From NCBI RefSeq assembly GCF_040712315.1, contig NC_134013.1, positions 34,011,001-34,075,000 on the forward strand: a DNA stretch of 64,000 nucleotides, written 5' to 3'. Under the pieces are notes generated by a model that did no database searches, had not been told where the DNA came from, and worked only from the letters and a program-made list of their open reading frames with translations. Positions 10,831-21,830 of this stretch are shown piece by piece. This DNA is from Castanea sativa (taxonomy: Eukaryota > Streptophyta > Magnoliopsida > Fagales > Fagaceae). The translations under genes were made by a program, and so were the position numbers. Each line of letters opens with the position of its first letter. Positions within the stretch are counted from its first letter, which is position 1.

Positions 10831-11778
10831 TGACCCTGCCTGGCTCCCCTGTCCATTGGGCTGATATAAGAATTGCCTCAGTTTCCCAATTTTGACTAGC
10901 TACTCTATGTGATCCCATAAAGTCCTACACTCTTCTGTAGTGTGTCCTCGGTCCTGGTGGTACTGGCAATGAAGACTTTGGTTATGCTTTGTAGGGTCTC
11001 CTCCTATCTTATTTGTCTACTTGAAGTATGACTCATTTTTTATTTTCTTCAAGATTTGGTGCACAGGCTCCCTAAACACAGTACTAACTACCTGGGTAGT
11101 TTCAGGTCTAGTAACCAGCAAAATCTCTCTTGGGCCGATTGTTGTTGTACCTCTCTGATCTGAAATCTCTTCGGTCTTGGAGAACTACTTTAGCCTTCCC
11201 CTATCCTTGTTGTTGATCCTCCTCGACCCGTTTATACTCATCAACTCAATCCATGAGCTAACATACGCTTCTGGCAGGCTTTCTTGTCAAAGACTTCCTT
11301 AAATCATGCTCGGCAGACAGGCCGACCTTGAAAGTCCTTATTGCTACGTCATCAAAATTTCCATCTATTTCATTAAACATCTCTCAGTACTTGTCTGAAT
11401 ATGTCTTCAGGGTTTTTCCCTCTTGCATGGCCATATACAACAGGGAATTCAAGGGACGAGAAACCCTACTACAAGTAACAAAATGGGCTCCAAAAGCCCT
11501 GGTAAGCTCCTGAACGAAATTGATTGATCCTTCCTCCAATCTATCAAACCATATCATCGCTACTAGCCTCAAGCTAGATGGGAACACCTTGCACATTAAT
11601 TCTGCATTCTTTGAGTGAACAACCATTCTTTGATTGAAGTGGCTAACTGCTACACAGGATCTGTCCTACCATCATACATGGTGAATGTTGGCTGAGTAAA
11701 CCGCCGAGGAAGCTTTCCTCCCTCAATCCTCCATGTAAACGGTGATTTGGGTCAAATTTGGTTCTGGTTATAGTTAGT
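10831..11778 (-). pseudogene. Tat gag, N-terminal part deleted
   Basis: Typical Tat gag text is readable on the minus strand: KLPRRFTQPTFTMYDGRTDP, then MCKVFPSSLRLVAMIWFDRL, INFVQELTRAFGAHFVTCSR and GKTLKTYSDKY. Stops interrupt it before the first block (TDPV*) and later. Upstream of about SPFTWRIEGG the gag sequence ends and runs directly into 5' LTR text (after removal of later insertions), so the primer site, leader and N-terminal gag are missing. No CCHC knuckle was read with confidence; the region toward 10840 is frame-broken. Confidence 0.8.
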
Positions 11779-11789
11779 GTAAGGACCAA

Positions 11790-12802
11790 TATAGGCCAAA
11801 AATGTATTGACCCCTTATGATGAATTAACCAATTAATTATCCAAGTGAATTAATTAGATTCAATTACATGCAATGAGCGTGGTAGCACAAACAAATCACC
11901 AAATAACTAAATGCAGCGGAAATTAAATTTGACACAGTGATTTGTTTACGAATAGGGAAAACCTCAGCGACAAAAACCCTACCAGGTGATTTTAAGGTCA
12001 CCACTCCTGAGAATCCACTATTATTAAAACAAGCGGTTACAAGTAAAGGAATCCCAGTACTTTATACCAACTTACAATTCAACCCTTACCCTAATACCCA
12101 ATTGGACTTGTTCTGTAATGGCAATCTCTCCCTTGTATTGCATGGCTCCTAATACGTGACTAACCAATTGCGTGGATCCTAGTATGCGACTTCAATCACC
12201 AACTTGAAAAGGATGTTGGCTGCAAAGTTCTTCTGCCCTTCAAGAAATGAAGATTGTGAAGTTGCTGGGTCATAAAACCCTATGGCGTACAAACACATCA
12301 GCTTCTTCAAGAATTAGGGCAAACTAGGTTTCCGGTCGCACTTCTGGAATTATGCTCCTGTGCAATTGTGCTCTCAGCTGGGTAACCTGATATGACCCTT
12401 AAAATAATCCTTATATATGTTTAGGGTTGTGAGAAAAGAAAGCCCAAACACATAATCACGGATTAGATGAAAAACAATCCAAAAAAACTGAGTTTCATAA
12501 ATGTCGACGGATACCCTAGCTGTCGAGTTGTTGTTGAGCCACGGGCTAGAACAGCTCTTTAAATCTCGATAGATGCTAGCTGTCAAGATAGCTGTCGAGC
12601 TTTAATGAATAACACTTTTCACACTTTAATCTTGGACAGACTTGCATGGCTTCAATACTTGAACTTGAACTCTTGTTCCTTGAAGTATTAGACACATCCT
12701 AGATCTACCCAATTACAAGTAAAGTGTGTTTTTTCAAAGAATTAGCCAATTACATAAAATGTTGACATATGTTCTTAACATCCAATCACATATGTCCTAA
12801 CA
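11790..12802 (-). repeat. solo LTR (same family as 15250-16289)
   Basis: The 1013-bp segment aligns along its length with the LTR at 15250-16289. On the minus strand it begins TGTTAGGACATATGTG. It is flanked on both sides by the 5-bp duplication ACCAA (11785-11789 and 12803-12807), and no internal element sequence is attached, so it is a solo LTR left by LTR-LTR recombination. One base of the terminal CA-side motif is lost (TATAGG against TGATAGG on the plus strand). It sits three bases inside the MITE at 12805-13350. Confidence 0.9.
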
Positions 12803-12804
12803 AC

Positions 12805-13350
12805 CAAGGTTTTGAAAATCGGTACGGTGAAAGAAACAAAAAAAGGAACTAATTACGGGTTTTATGGTTGGACCGGGCTCCGACTGATAGTCGAACCGGT
12901 GACGTCATAAATAATCAAATTATTATTTATTTAAATTATATAAATAATTAATAATTTTTTAATATACTAAAACTAACAAACCAATAGTAATAAATATGTT
13001 TCCTAAAATAAATAAATATATATATATATATATAACATCTTTTTAAAGAATTTAACATAATAACATTACAAAACAATCATCCTTAACATAATAAACTTAA
13101 ATATTATGTTTTTAGGTTCTTGTCCAAAACGACGTAGTTTTAGGCTGGGAAAAAGTAAAAAAACGGGGTAGTTTTAAGTTTTCAACCCAACCGGTCATAA
13201 CTGGTTCGACCACGCCGGTTCCCAGTTTTCCAATTGAACCGGCCCGTTTTCAAATTTTTTCGGTTTTTGCCCATAACCAAACTGGATTGAAGGCCGATTC
13301 TCGGTTGAACTAGTTGAATCGGCTAGTTCAGTCCTGTTTTTAAAACATAG
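12805..13350. mobile_element. hAT-type MITE with 8-bp TSD
   Basis: Once the solo LTR is taken out, the element starts CAAGGTTTTGAAAATCGG (its first three bases are at 11787-11789) and ends with a sequence whose reverse complement is CTATGTTTTAAAAACAGG: 13 of 18 terminal bases match. It is flanked by a perfect 8-bp direct repeat GTAAGGAC at 11779-11786 and 13351-13358. Eight-base TSDs with short imperfect inverted ends fit hAT transposons. The interior is non-coding, with AACCGGTTCGGT-like inverted segments near both ends and an AT-rich centre. Confidence 0.82.
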
Positions 13351-13564
13351 GTAAGGACACGATTTGCTCCCAAAGCCCAAAGAGCCCAAAACAATGAATT
13401 TGTTAGAGAGTGGGGTTAAAGATGAATTTTCAATAAATTAAGTGGATAGTAGTCACAGTAGGTTGGTTATCGTTAGGAAGAATAAAACAAACAGTTTTGA
13501 TCAAGAAAAGTTCTCCTCAGCCAAATCCGATGATGGTTTGTTCTTATATATATATATATATATA

Positions 13565-13599
<35 letters not shown>

Positions 13600-14176
13600 C
13601 TTATACAAAATTACAGTTCTTGAGTCTACAGTGATTTTTCCTTAGATTTTCCAATGATTTTTCCTGTGATGGGGTTTCTCTCCTTTATATTCCCCTTCCT
13701 TCCCTCATCTTAGCCCCCCCATGTGTAGATCAGATTGCTGGCTTTAATACTTGTCCCATTAGCACATTCCTGAAGTCTTTGTGGGTAGCTGTAAGGCTGA
13801 ATGTTACTGTTCAGGTATAACCTCCACATTAATGTGGCCAGGGGATTAGTTGCAGAGCATTCAATGTAGAGGTCGCAGCTTTCTTCTCAGATATTTCCCA
13901 ACTCTCTCTTGTTTTATCCCTATCTAATGTTTATCCTTGCTAGCACGATTGCCTGTTGTCTTATTCTTAATGAAGGGTCGGACCTTTGATCTCTTCTTTG
14001 TTTAGCCAAGGAAGTACTTCTCCTCGGACAACATTTCTAGCTCCTTATGACTAGACTTCTTCCATGGCCCATCAACCCATAGGCCTTCATTAGTATTTAC
14101 CTGTTTTCAAGCTATTTGATGTCCTTGGCACGACCCACGGTCCAATACCTATATCTGGACCCTCTATCCCTATAGT
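13351..14176 (-). repeat. 5' LTR of the Tat gypsy element
   Basis: Minus-strand LTR with a TATA-like word (GGGGAATATAAAGG, complement near 13690-13703) and the end CAAATCGTGTCCTTAC at 13351-13374, directly joined to gag once the MITE is removed. It contains a (TA)n(TC)n microsatellite at 13545-13595. The outer border near 14176 is estimated from where the text changes to a plus-strand gypsy LTR tail. No second LTR is in the window to confirm the ends. Confidence 0.6.
13545..13595. repeat. (TA)n(TC)n compound microsatellite
   Basis: About eleven TA units run straight into about fourteen TC units, inside the Tat 5' LTR. Confidence 0.95.
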
Positions 14177-15249
14177 TAGGTATGAAATTATTTTAGAATA
14201 TATTTTCTTGTTTGTCAAGTTTTATGGAGCCCTTGAATAGGCCCCAAAGTTTGTACATGTTTTTCAACAATTATTCAATCAATAAAATTCAGAATTTTAT
14301 CTTTCTATTCTTTGGTGGATTCAAGATCCTTTCTCCTAGTGGATTCAAGGAACCCTCGTGGATTCGAGGTTACTTTTCAAAAACAAATGTGTTTTGTTTA
14401 TTGTTTTCTAGAGGTAGACGTGTTCTGCTTCTTGATACTTATGCATCTCGCATCAGTTAGTATTAGAGCCTTGACTTATCCTGGTCTAGTGGCTGATGTA
14501 TGAGCCGGTAGCAATTCCAGTAACAAAAACTGAGCAAGTATTACATGACGTACAACTAGGACTCATAAATATCTTTGTTAGAATGCCGTTGTTGGAGCAT
14601 AGAAACAATATGGATAACTGTCGCGGAGACATAACTCACGAGCAACTTATTGGTAAGTAAATTTCATATAAACCTTATAGAAGAATTGCAAATTTTTAAT
14701 GGTTATTTTTATAAAGAAGATTTTCTTGATTAGTTACTTGATCTAGAGAATTTGTTTGATTTTGAGAATATTTGTGATGAGAGAAAAGTTAAACTTGCTT
14801 TATATAAACTTAGAGAGTATGCCTTACGTGGGAACGAATACAGATTGATAGAATTCGACAAGGTAAAGACAAAATTCGTTCATGGCCAATGATGAAAAAG
14901 ATGCTTGTTATCAAATTTTATCCTTTGGATTTTGATGGACTTTTGTCGTGTACAAAACAAAATTATTATTGGCCAAAAAGTTCATATTTGAATTATTTTG
15001 AAAAGCCATATATTCAACCATTAAAATGAAAAATTGCATGTTGAAAAAGAAATTGTTCTTGAAGATTATGTAGAAGTCAAAGAACAAAATATAGTGATTT
15101 TTGAGGAAATTAATGGACGTCTTGTTATAGAAAAAGAACCTAAAATCAAGATTGTGGAGGAGATTAATGAAGACCCTATTATAGAGAATGATCTTGAGGT
15201 CGAGATAGTAGAGACTATTAAAGAAGAAATTATAAAGGAAGTTGTCAAC
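14177..15249 (+). mobile_element. gypsy remnant: LTR tail, primer site and gag fragment
   Basis: Plus-strand LTR end text (repeated GTGGATTCAAG/GTGGATTCGAGG words, ending GCATCA at 14455) is followed by TAGTATTAGAGCC at 14458-14470, a mutated form of the initiator-Met primer site. Gag-like sequence follows, with many stops (KVKLALYKLREYALR, then an acidic tail rich in VEIVEEIN-like text up to 15251). Such a gag and LTR organisation occurs in several gypsy clades. The fragment ends where the next LTR is inserted at 15250. Confidence 0.6.
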
Positions 15250-16289
15250 TGATAGGCCAAGAATGTATTGATCCCTTATGATGAATTAACCAATTAATTA
15301 GCTAAGTTGATTAATTAATTAGATTAACATACAATATACGTGGCAGCACAAAAAAATCACCAACTAAAATAAAATGCAATAGAGAATAAATTTAAAATAG
15401 TGATTTGTTTATGAATGTGGAAAACCTCCAAGGCAAAAACCCCATCGGGTGATTTTAAAGTCACCACTCTCGAGAATTCACTATTATCACAACAAGCGGT
15501 TACAAGTAAAGGAATCCCAGTATCTTATACCAACCTACAATTGAACCCTTACCCCAATACCCAATTGGACTTGTTTTGTAGTGACAATCTCTCCTTTTAA
15601 TGCACGGCTCCTAATACATGACTAACCAATAGATGTGCGGATCTCAGTATGCAATTTAATCACCAACTTGAGAAATATGTTGGTTGCAAAGTTCTTCAGT
15701 TCATCAACACGATGAAGATCACGAAGTTGATCGGTCACAAAACCCAATGGCATACAAACGCAGTAGCTTCTTCAAGAGAAAGAAGAACTAGGGCAAATTA
15801 GGTTTCCAGTCACAATTTGCATGAACAACACTTTACTTCACACTTGTGTAACTATGCCACCTTTTACAGCCCTTAAAATAATCCTTATACATGTTTAGGG
15901 TTGTGAGAAAAGAAAACCTAAGCATGTATTCACAAATTAGATGAAAATCAGAACTGAAAATTTGTTTTTCATAAATCTTAATAGATAGCTTATCTATCGA
16001 GCAGCTGTCGAGTTTCAGGCTAAAACAGCTTTTTAAACCTCGATAGATACTAGTTGTTAAGATAGATACTAGTTGTCAAGATAGCTGTTGAGCTTTGAAA
16101 TCCAACACTTCATCACTTGATTCTTGGACAGACTTGCATGGCTTTAACACTTGATCTTGAATCCTGGTTCCTTGAAGTATTAAACACATCCTAAATCTAC
16201 TAAATTACAAGTAAAGTGTGTTTTGTCAAAAAGATTAGCCAATTCTAAATTGACATATGTTCCTAACATAAATCACATATGTCCTAACA
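15250..16289 (-). repeat. 3' LTR of the SIRE-like element
   Basis: A 1040-bp LTR with perfect TG and CA ends (TGATAGGCC and CCTAACA on the plus strand). It is collinear with the solo LTR at 11790-12802 but differs at many positions and small indels, so the two are not a pair from one insertion. It has transcript-leader text and TCGATAGATA-rich segments on the minus-strand U3 side. Confidence 0.88.
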
Positions 16290-16303
16290 ATCTTCCCCTT
16301 TGG
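16290..16303 (-). other. polypurine tract next to the 3' LTR
   Basis: The minus strand reads CCAAAGGGGAAGAT immediately before the LTR start TGTTAGG. A purine run abutting the 3' LTR is the plus-strand priming site of LTR elements. Confidence 0.8.
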
Positions 16304-16863
16304 CAATCTGTGACAAAACCACAACAAACAAATGAGCATATGAGAGAAGTCATAAATCACTCAACTTATACTTACTTGTTGAATACAATAAAATCTATCC
16401 TAACACAAACTCTTGAAAAACTTTGCAAGAAGAAAGTTCATGGCAAGGAAGACTTTGACAACCTGTATTTCTGAAACACTTTAAACAAAACTCATCACGA
16501 CATCTTAGTGTGAAACAGAAATAAAAAGATTGCATACAAATAATAAGATGCATGTGCATAAATAGAGAAAAGAAACAAAACATGAAGAAATAGGTGAAAA
16601 TGTAACAACAACCTCAATATATATATATCAACAATAAGTACAAGGTTTGCTATCACAAAGTGGTCAAAAGACCAAAGGTACATGAACTAAGTATCTAAAA
16701 GACAAAGAAAAGAAAAGATACATAGGTCCTCACTACATCCTTCAAAGTATAGACACTCCCCCTAAAAAAAAATCTCCTATCCTAATTCTCCCCTTAAATA
16801 CATGACTACTCTTATCCTAAAACTACTTCCCCTTTTTGTCATGAATGACAAAGGGTAAGTAAC

Positions 16864-18029
16864 TCAAGCAGTCATCTCATCAGCACTGGAAGAGCTAGCA
16901 TCCTTATCCTCAGCACCATCATCATCAGAGTCACCATTATCATCCTTGTCCTTAGATGCCTCTAGAGAAGAAGAGGGAGACTCGATGAAGCCACCAAGGC
17001 GAGTCTGTTGTCGTGTAATATGACCGACACGGGTGTTCACCTGACACAACTCATCACTAAGAGTGTCAAGGTGAGCATCCATGCGCTGAAGCTGCACCAT
17101 GATCGCATTAAGAGTCACACCGCTCACAGAAGAGGAAGGAGCGAAAGTTGATGGAGCTAAAAAAGCCAGAGGAGTCGTCGTTCCGGTTTGTGTCTGCCTC
17201 GGTCGAAAATGTGTCTCGCTTTGTTTAACGGTAGCAGCGTTTATGGCACACATAACAAAGAAGTGGTCCGACTCGGGATAGGAGACAGAAAAATGACGAA
17301 TGACCCGCATGATAGTCGAAGGAAAAATGAGCTTATCACGGGTCGCTATATCCCTATAGACATCTATGAGGGATAGAATAAAGTGAGAAGGGATGTCAAT
17401 TGAAATGTGCTCTAAGAGGGATAACAAAAATTGAGCACGAGGCTCTGTGATAGAGTTATAGTGAGACAGTGGATGGAGAACGAATGTCATCACCATGTTA
17501 AGGAATCTCGAACCTTTAGCAAAGGTCGAGCAATGGGTGTTTTGACGATCACCCCAAGAACAAGGTGTCTCACAAATTAGAGACATGAGTTCGTCTTTGG
17601 ACAAGGTCCTAAGACCATCACAGCCGGGGTAGTTAGGATGCGCTACCCTCAGGACATGTAGCACCTCAGATATAAGATCCGAAATGACTATAATGCGCGT
17701 ACCTCGAACACGAGTGATAAAATGAGGTACATAATAGTCAAATCCGTGCATATTGGAGTAAAACTCCTGTATGATCATGGAAGGGCACATGACCGGGATG
17801 CCACACAGTGACTCCTAACCCTTATTGTAGATGACAGTGGGAAGGTTAGTATTGGAAAAATCCGATAGGATGACTTGGCGTTTGAATGAATGCCTCGTCG
17901 AGAAAAGTTCTCTGAAAAGGCCTTACGGGCTTTCTCATCACGGAACTGAAGATGAGGAGTAGAATCAGAGGAAGGTGCCCCGAAACGAAGAGGATTCTGA
18001 GACGGAGCAGATTTTCGCTTAGGTGCCAT
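16864..18029 (-). pseudogene. putative plant transposon protein (PF20167-like), broken
   Basis: The minus-strand ORF starts MAPKRKSAPSQNPLRFG (ATG complement 18027-18029) and ends SSSSADEMTA. The central block holds CPSMIIQEFYSNMHGFDYYV, TRVRGTRIIVISDLI, SKDELMSLICETPCSWG, GSRFLNMVMTFVLHPLSHYN and DVYRDIATRDKLIFPS. A tail rich in Ser, Thr, Asp and Glu follows. I recognise this as the family carried inside plant retroelements and annotated as putative plant transposon protein; its role is not established. About 388 residues are implied. Two lesions break it: a one-base loss near 17885 (after GIHS) and TAG for the expected TGG near 17815. The N-terminal basic segment could be a nuclear signal. 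Confidence 0.78.
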
Positions 18030-18562
18030 AGAGCAACTAACAAAAGAAAGGAGAGAGAGAGAAAGAAACACACAGAAAAGCACCAACACAGATCAATATC
18101 AAAATAGAGATAGATGAAGGTACGTACGCTTGAAAAATGCATGAACATGTGACATGCAAAAGTAAAAACATCCTAGGCTCAGCCTAATCCAATTCTACTA
18201 GCACACATGTATTCAACACATATAGCACACATCTATAATGTATGAAACATTGTTATAGTGCAAATGTGATGCAATGCACAAACAATTAGGATCATTTAAA
18301 CAAAACCCATCCTAAGAATTTTGCAAAAACCTTATCAATTTGGAAAAATCCCAAAAATTGCAAAAACCCCAAAAGTTAGGTCAAAAGATATGAAATGCAT
18401 GATTAATGAGAGAAAAGGAATCATACCAGAGGAAGAAAGTGATCTTGAGATCGAAGATTGAGTGGGGAAGAGGTTTAGAGTGATTAAGAGGTTTTTGGGA
18501 AGGTGACGAGACAATAGGAGTCGAGAGAGATTGAGATAAATGAGAAAGAATTCGCACTGACC

Positions 18563-18571
18563 CTTTATATA
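18563..18571 (-). promoter_or_regulatory. possible TATA box of the transposon ORF
   Basis: TATATAAAG on the minus strand, about 535 bp upstream of the ORF start at 18029. It could drive a separate transcript. No other promoter evidence is visible. Confidence 0.3.
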
Positions 18572-18972
18572 GAAATCCATAATTCTCGACAGATTGAGAG
18601 GTGTTGAGTTTTAAACTTTGACAGATACAACTATTGAGGAGCTATCGAGAGGTGTTCACAGCAAAATGGGCTTGATGGATCGAGAAGTTATCGAGGAGAC
18701 CGAAACTTTCTCGATGGATCGAGAAGCTATTGAGATTGCGGTAAAAACAAGCTGAAGAGCTCGATAGATAGCCTAGCTATTGAGAGGTGTCTAGCAGCTG
18801 TCGAGATTGCTTAAAAACATTTTTTCAAGAAGAGAAAAACATAGATATGAATGCAATCAAGCATGCTACACAACCAAGGATCCAAAAAACATTTTAAGCT
18901 CTCAAAATCATCTCTCAACAAAAAAATGTTAAGCACATAGATCCAAAAACACACACACACACACACACACAC

Positions 18973-20836
18973 TGTTGACACCCTATTTTGCAACCCGCAT
19001 TTCACCTCACATGGAGGGTAAAAGGGTAATTTTACCTTGGAAATATGCATCTTGATTCTGGTCATTAGATCCTTAATCTCATTTTTCCAAAATGATCTTG
19101 ATGTTGTAACGATCAAATCGGCTGGTCATAAGCCCTAATCGGACCACCAGATTGAAAGTTATCATCAAATCAAGTTTTAATGACTGAGATGCACTATCAC
19201 AAATTGAGTTCGACCATATGTGATTATGAACAATTGATTTCAATTAGTTATATGTATAATCAATTTGAGATCAATGACGTGTCATAATTTGATTGGTTAG
19301 GACTGCATTTTATGGTATGGTTGCACACACCTAATTAACTAGATACTTAAACATTAATTTTTCAATGAGTAATTTGTGTAATTATCTTTTAATTAGAGTA
19401 AATTTGGAATCAATTAAGGCTGAAATGGGAGTGATTGGAGCCATTTAATGTTAATTGAGAGCTAATTTGGGATCTATTAATGTTAATTGTGCTGAAACCA
19501 TTTTTCAACAAATGACCTCTGCTCACTATTTCATTGATATCTCTCAGAATATTTTGAATCTATGAATGAAGTTAATTTTTCCAGAAACTATACATCCAGG
19601 GCTTCAGTTTGAGCATAAGAACGAGACAATTCCGATCAGAATTAAGTCATATATGATTTTTCAAAGTTGGCTCTACAGGCTGTTACAGCAGCTACGGGAA
19701 AACCGAATTTTGGCTTGCTCCTCACTCCTACAAATCTCTACGTTTAATACTCCAGATTTTTCCTAATGCTAAAATGAGGTCTAGGTTCATGATTACTTGT
19801 CAACCCTCATTAATGGCCTTCCATTCATATTTCCTCCACCACTACTATATAAAGCCCCTTCTCATTCATTTTAGGACACACAGAAAAACCCCCTCTCTTC
19901 TCCTCTCTTGAGTTCTAGGAAGTTGAATAGTCTTGTCATATCTTAGTCTTCTTGAGACTCAAGGTATTGAGTGAGACTCACTCTTCCTTTTCTAACTCTT
20001 CTTTTCCTCCACCCTTAGGACCTTCCTCAAGAGTCTCCTCATCCACCATATGGATCTTGCATGAAGGTATAATCCCTTTCTCTAATTGTTTTTTTTGTGT
20101 TGCCATGATGAGAGTTTAAGATTAAAGCATGATAGTAATCATTTAAATTCCCTTGAATATGTTTGAATGTTCTTAATTGTTCTTATATGTTCTTATATGT
20201 TCTTCACATGTTCTTATTTGTTCATCACATGTTCATGCATAACACTAGTTTTAATCTTAAATCCACATCAAAAATATGAAAAATATGTTTGTTTCATAAT
20301 TCTTTCAAATCCTTGAATCTAGGATATCACCATGCACACACATTAAATTCAACATCCAAATTGATTGACATATTGGATGATGTGATATGAATGTTGACCA
20401 CCATAGTTTAGAAGACCGGTTTCACCGGACAAGGTGGGTGCCTAACACCTTCCCACCTTGTAACATAGCCTCTGAACTTAGATCAAGGGTTAGTAGATCA
20501 AATGCTTATCCATGTAATTTTCAATTTTTAGATTGTAAGTAGGAAACAAAGCCATGTACTTTATCTTAGATTGTATCTAGGACCAAAGCCATGTAATTTC
20601 CTATTATCAATGTAAATTCAATTGAAAATTAATAATATGAGAAATTTTTCAATTTTGGTTTTCTTATTTTTTCAATAATTAAATAAGTGGCGACTCCATT
20701 GTAAAACCTTTAATCTAAAGGGGAAAATATAATCAGTCAAATCTCCATTTTGAGAGGCAATAACACGACTCCACCCATTCAATGGGTTTGACCCAACACT
20801 CTATAAAAAAAGGGGCCGGGGGTGCAGTCTCTCACA
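18973..20836 (+). repeat. 5' LTR of the Ogre-like element
   Basis: Direct repeat of 26196-28037. A TATA box (TATATAAAG, 19846-19854) is followed by AGCCCCTTCTCATTC, the likely transcript start region. Against the right LTR it carries a 16-bp extra segment near 19357 and scattered substitutions, so the insertion is not very recent. Near 20693 the LTR itself contains GTGGCGACTCCA, the same core as the primer site that follows the LTR. Confidence 0.93.
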
Positions 20837-20837
20837 G

Positions 20838-20855
20838 TGGCGACTCCACTGGGGA
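20838..20855 (+). other. primer-binding-site-like sequence
   Basis: TGGCGACTCCACTGGGGA lies one base after the LTR end. Primer sites of this type are used by Ogre/Tat elements; which tRNA pairs with it was not checked. Confidence 0.75.
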
Positions 20856-20913
20856 TATTGAGGGCTAAACTTCAATTAGGTTATGGTGGCCAACCATGTC
20901 ATTGTTTGTTTAT

Positions 20914-20918
<5 letters not shown>

Positions 20919-20964
<46 letters not shown>
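20919..20964. repeat. (TA)n microsatellite
   Basis: About 23 TA units within the interior of the Ogre-like element. Confidence 0.95.
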
Positions 20965-20968
<4 letters not shown>

Positions 20969-21761
20969 GTCTAATATGTCATTATATTGCATGTCATGCA
21001 TCATTTGCTTGAATGAAATTTATTTTATTTGTGTGCTAGCCCGGAAGCTCGGTATTATTAGCCGTGGATTGTGGTCTTCCTGAGACTCACATACCTAGCG
21101 GTGAACCTACCACCCACCGCTACAAGGATCATCATGGTTATGCCATGGTGGTTCATAGGGACAAACTATACCATTCGGACCAATGCGGCGCTCCTGGTGT
21201 CATAAGTTGGGAGGTACGACGTCCTAGCTTGTGGGAACCTTTAACCTACCTTCTACCCATTTTGTAAAGGCCCATAGAACCTACCTTTAGGTCGGTCCAT
21301 GTAAATTGCATTGCATTATGCATGTGTTTGGCCATTGTTTGAACCATGATGAGCCCAAGTCCAATGCTTGAGCCCATCATAATTGTTTGAACCTTGTATG
21401 TTATGAATGAACTGAAGCCCCAAAACCTATGATTGAATTCTACTTGGCATGGAAGCCCAAAATTGTTTCTTGAATGAGTCTAAGCCCAACATTTGAGCCC
21501 ATTGAAGGTGTATAGACATGGTCAACATCAAAGGCCAAAAGCTCATAAGGTTCAAGCCTTCCAAGTGTAAGCCCAAGCCATTTCATCATAATTAAGGTTC
21601 AAGCATACAAAGTCTCAAGCATCCTAAATGGACCAAGAAGAAGCAAGCGGCCCAACTTTGCCTCACTACACATCTGGTTTGCAACATCATGGTTAAGCTT
21701 AAAGTATTCCATGTTTCTATGTTTCTTTGAATTCTAAAAATCCATTTGATGTACTTTGTTC

Positions 21762-21763
<2 letters not shown>

Positions 21764-21828
<65 letters not shown>
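21764..21828. repeat. (TA)n microsatellite
   Basis: About 32 TA units within the interior of the Ogre-like element. Confidence 0.95.

Positions 21829-21830
<2 letters not shown>

Larger units (their letters stand above)
4575..14176 (-). mobile_element. Tat-lineage Ty3/gypsy retrotransposon with nested insertions
   Basis: Minus-strand order: 5' LTR (13351-14176), gag, protease, RT, RNase H, a second plant-type RNase H, integrase, a tandem repeat array, then an antisense extra ORF on the plus strand. A second RNase H of archaeal type and an antisense ORF between pol and the 3' LTR are established marks of the Tat group (Tat/Retand/Ogre). The 3' LTR is missing because the copia element interrupts the left end. 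A hAT-type MITE and a solo LTR interrupt the junction of 5' LTR and gag. All coding parts are broken. Confidence 0.85.
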
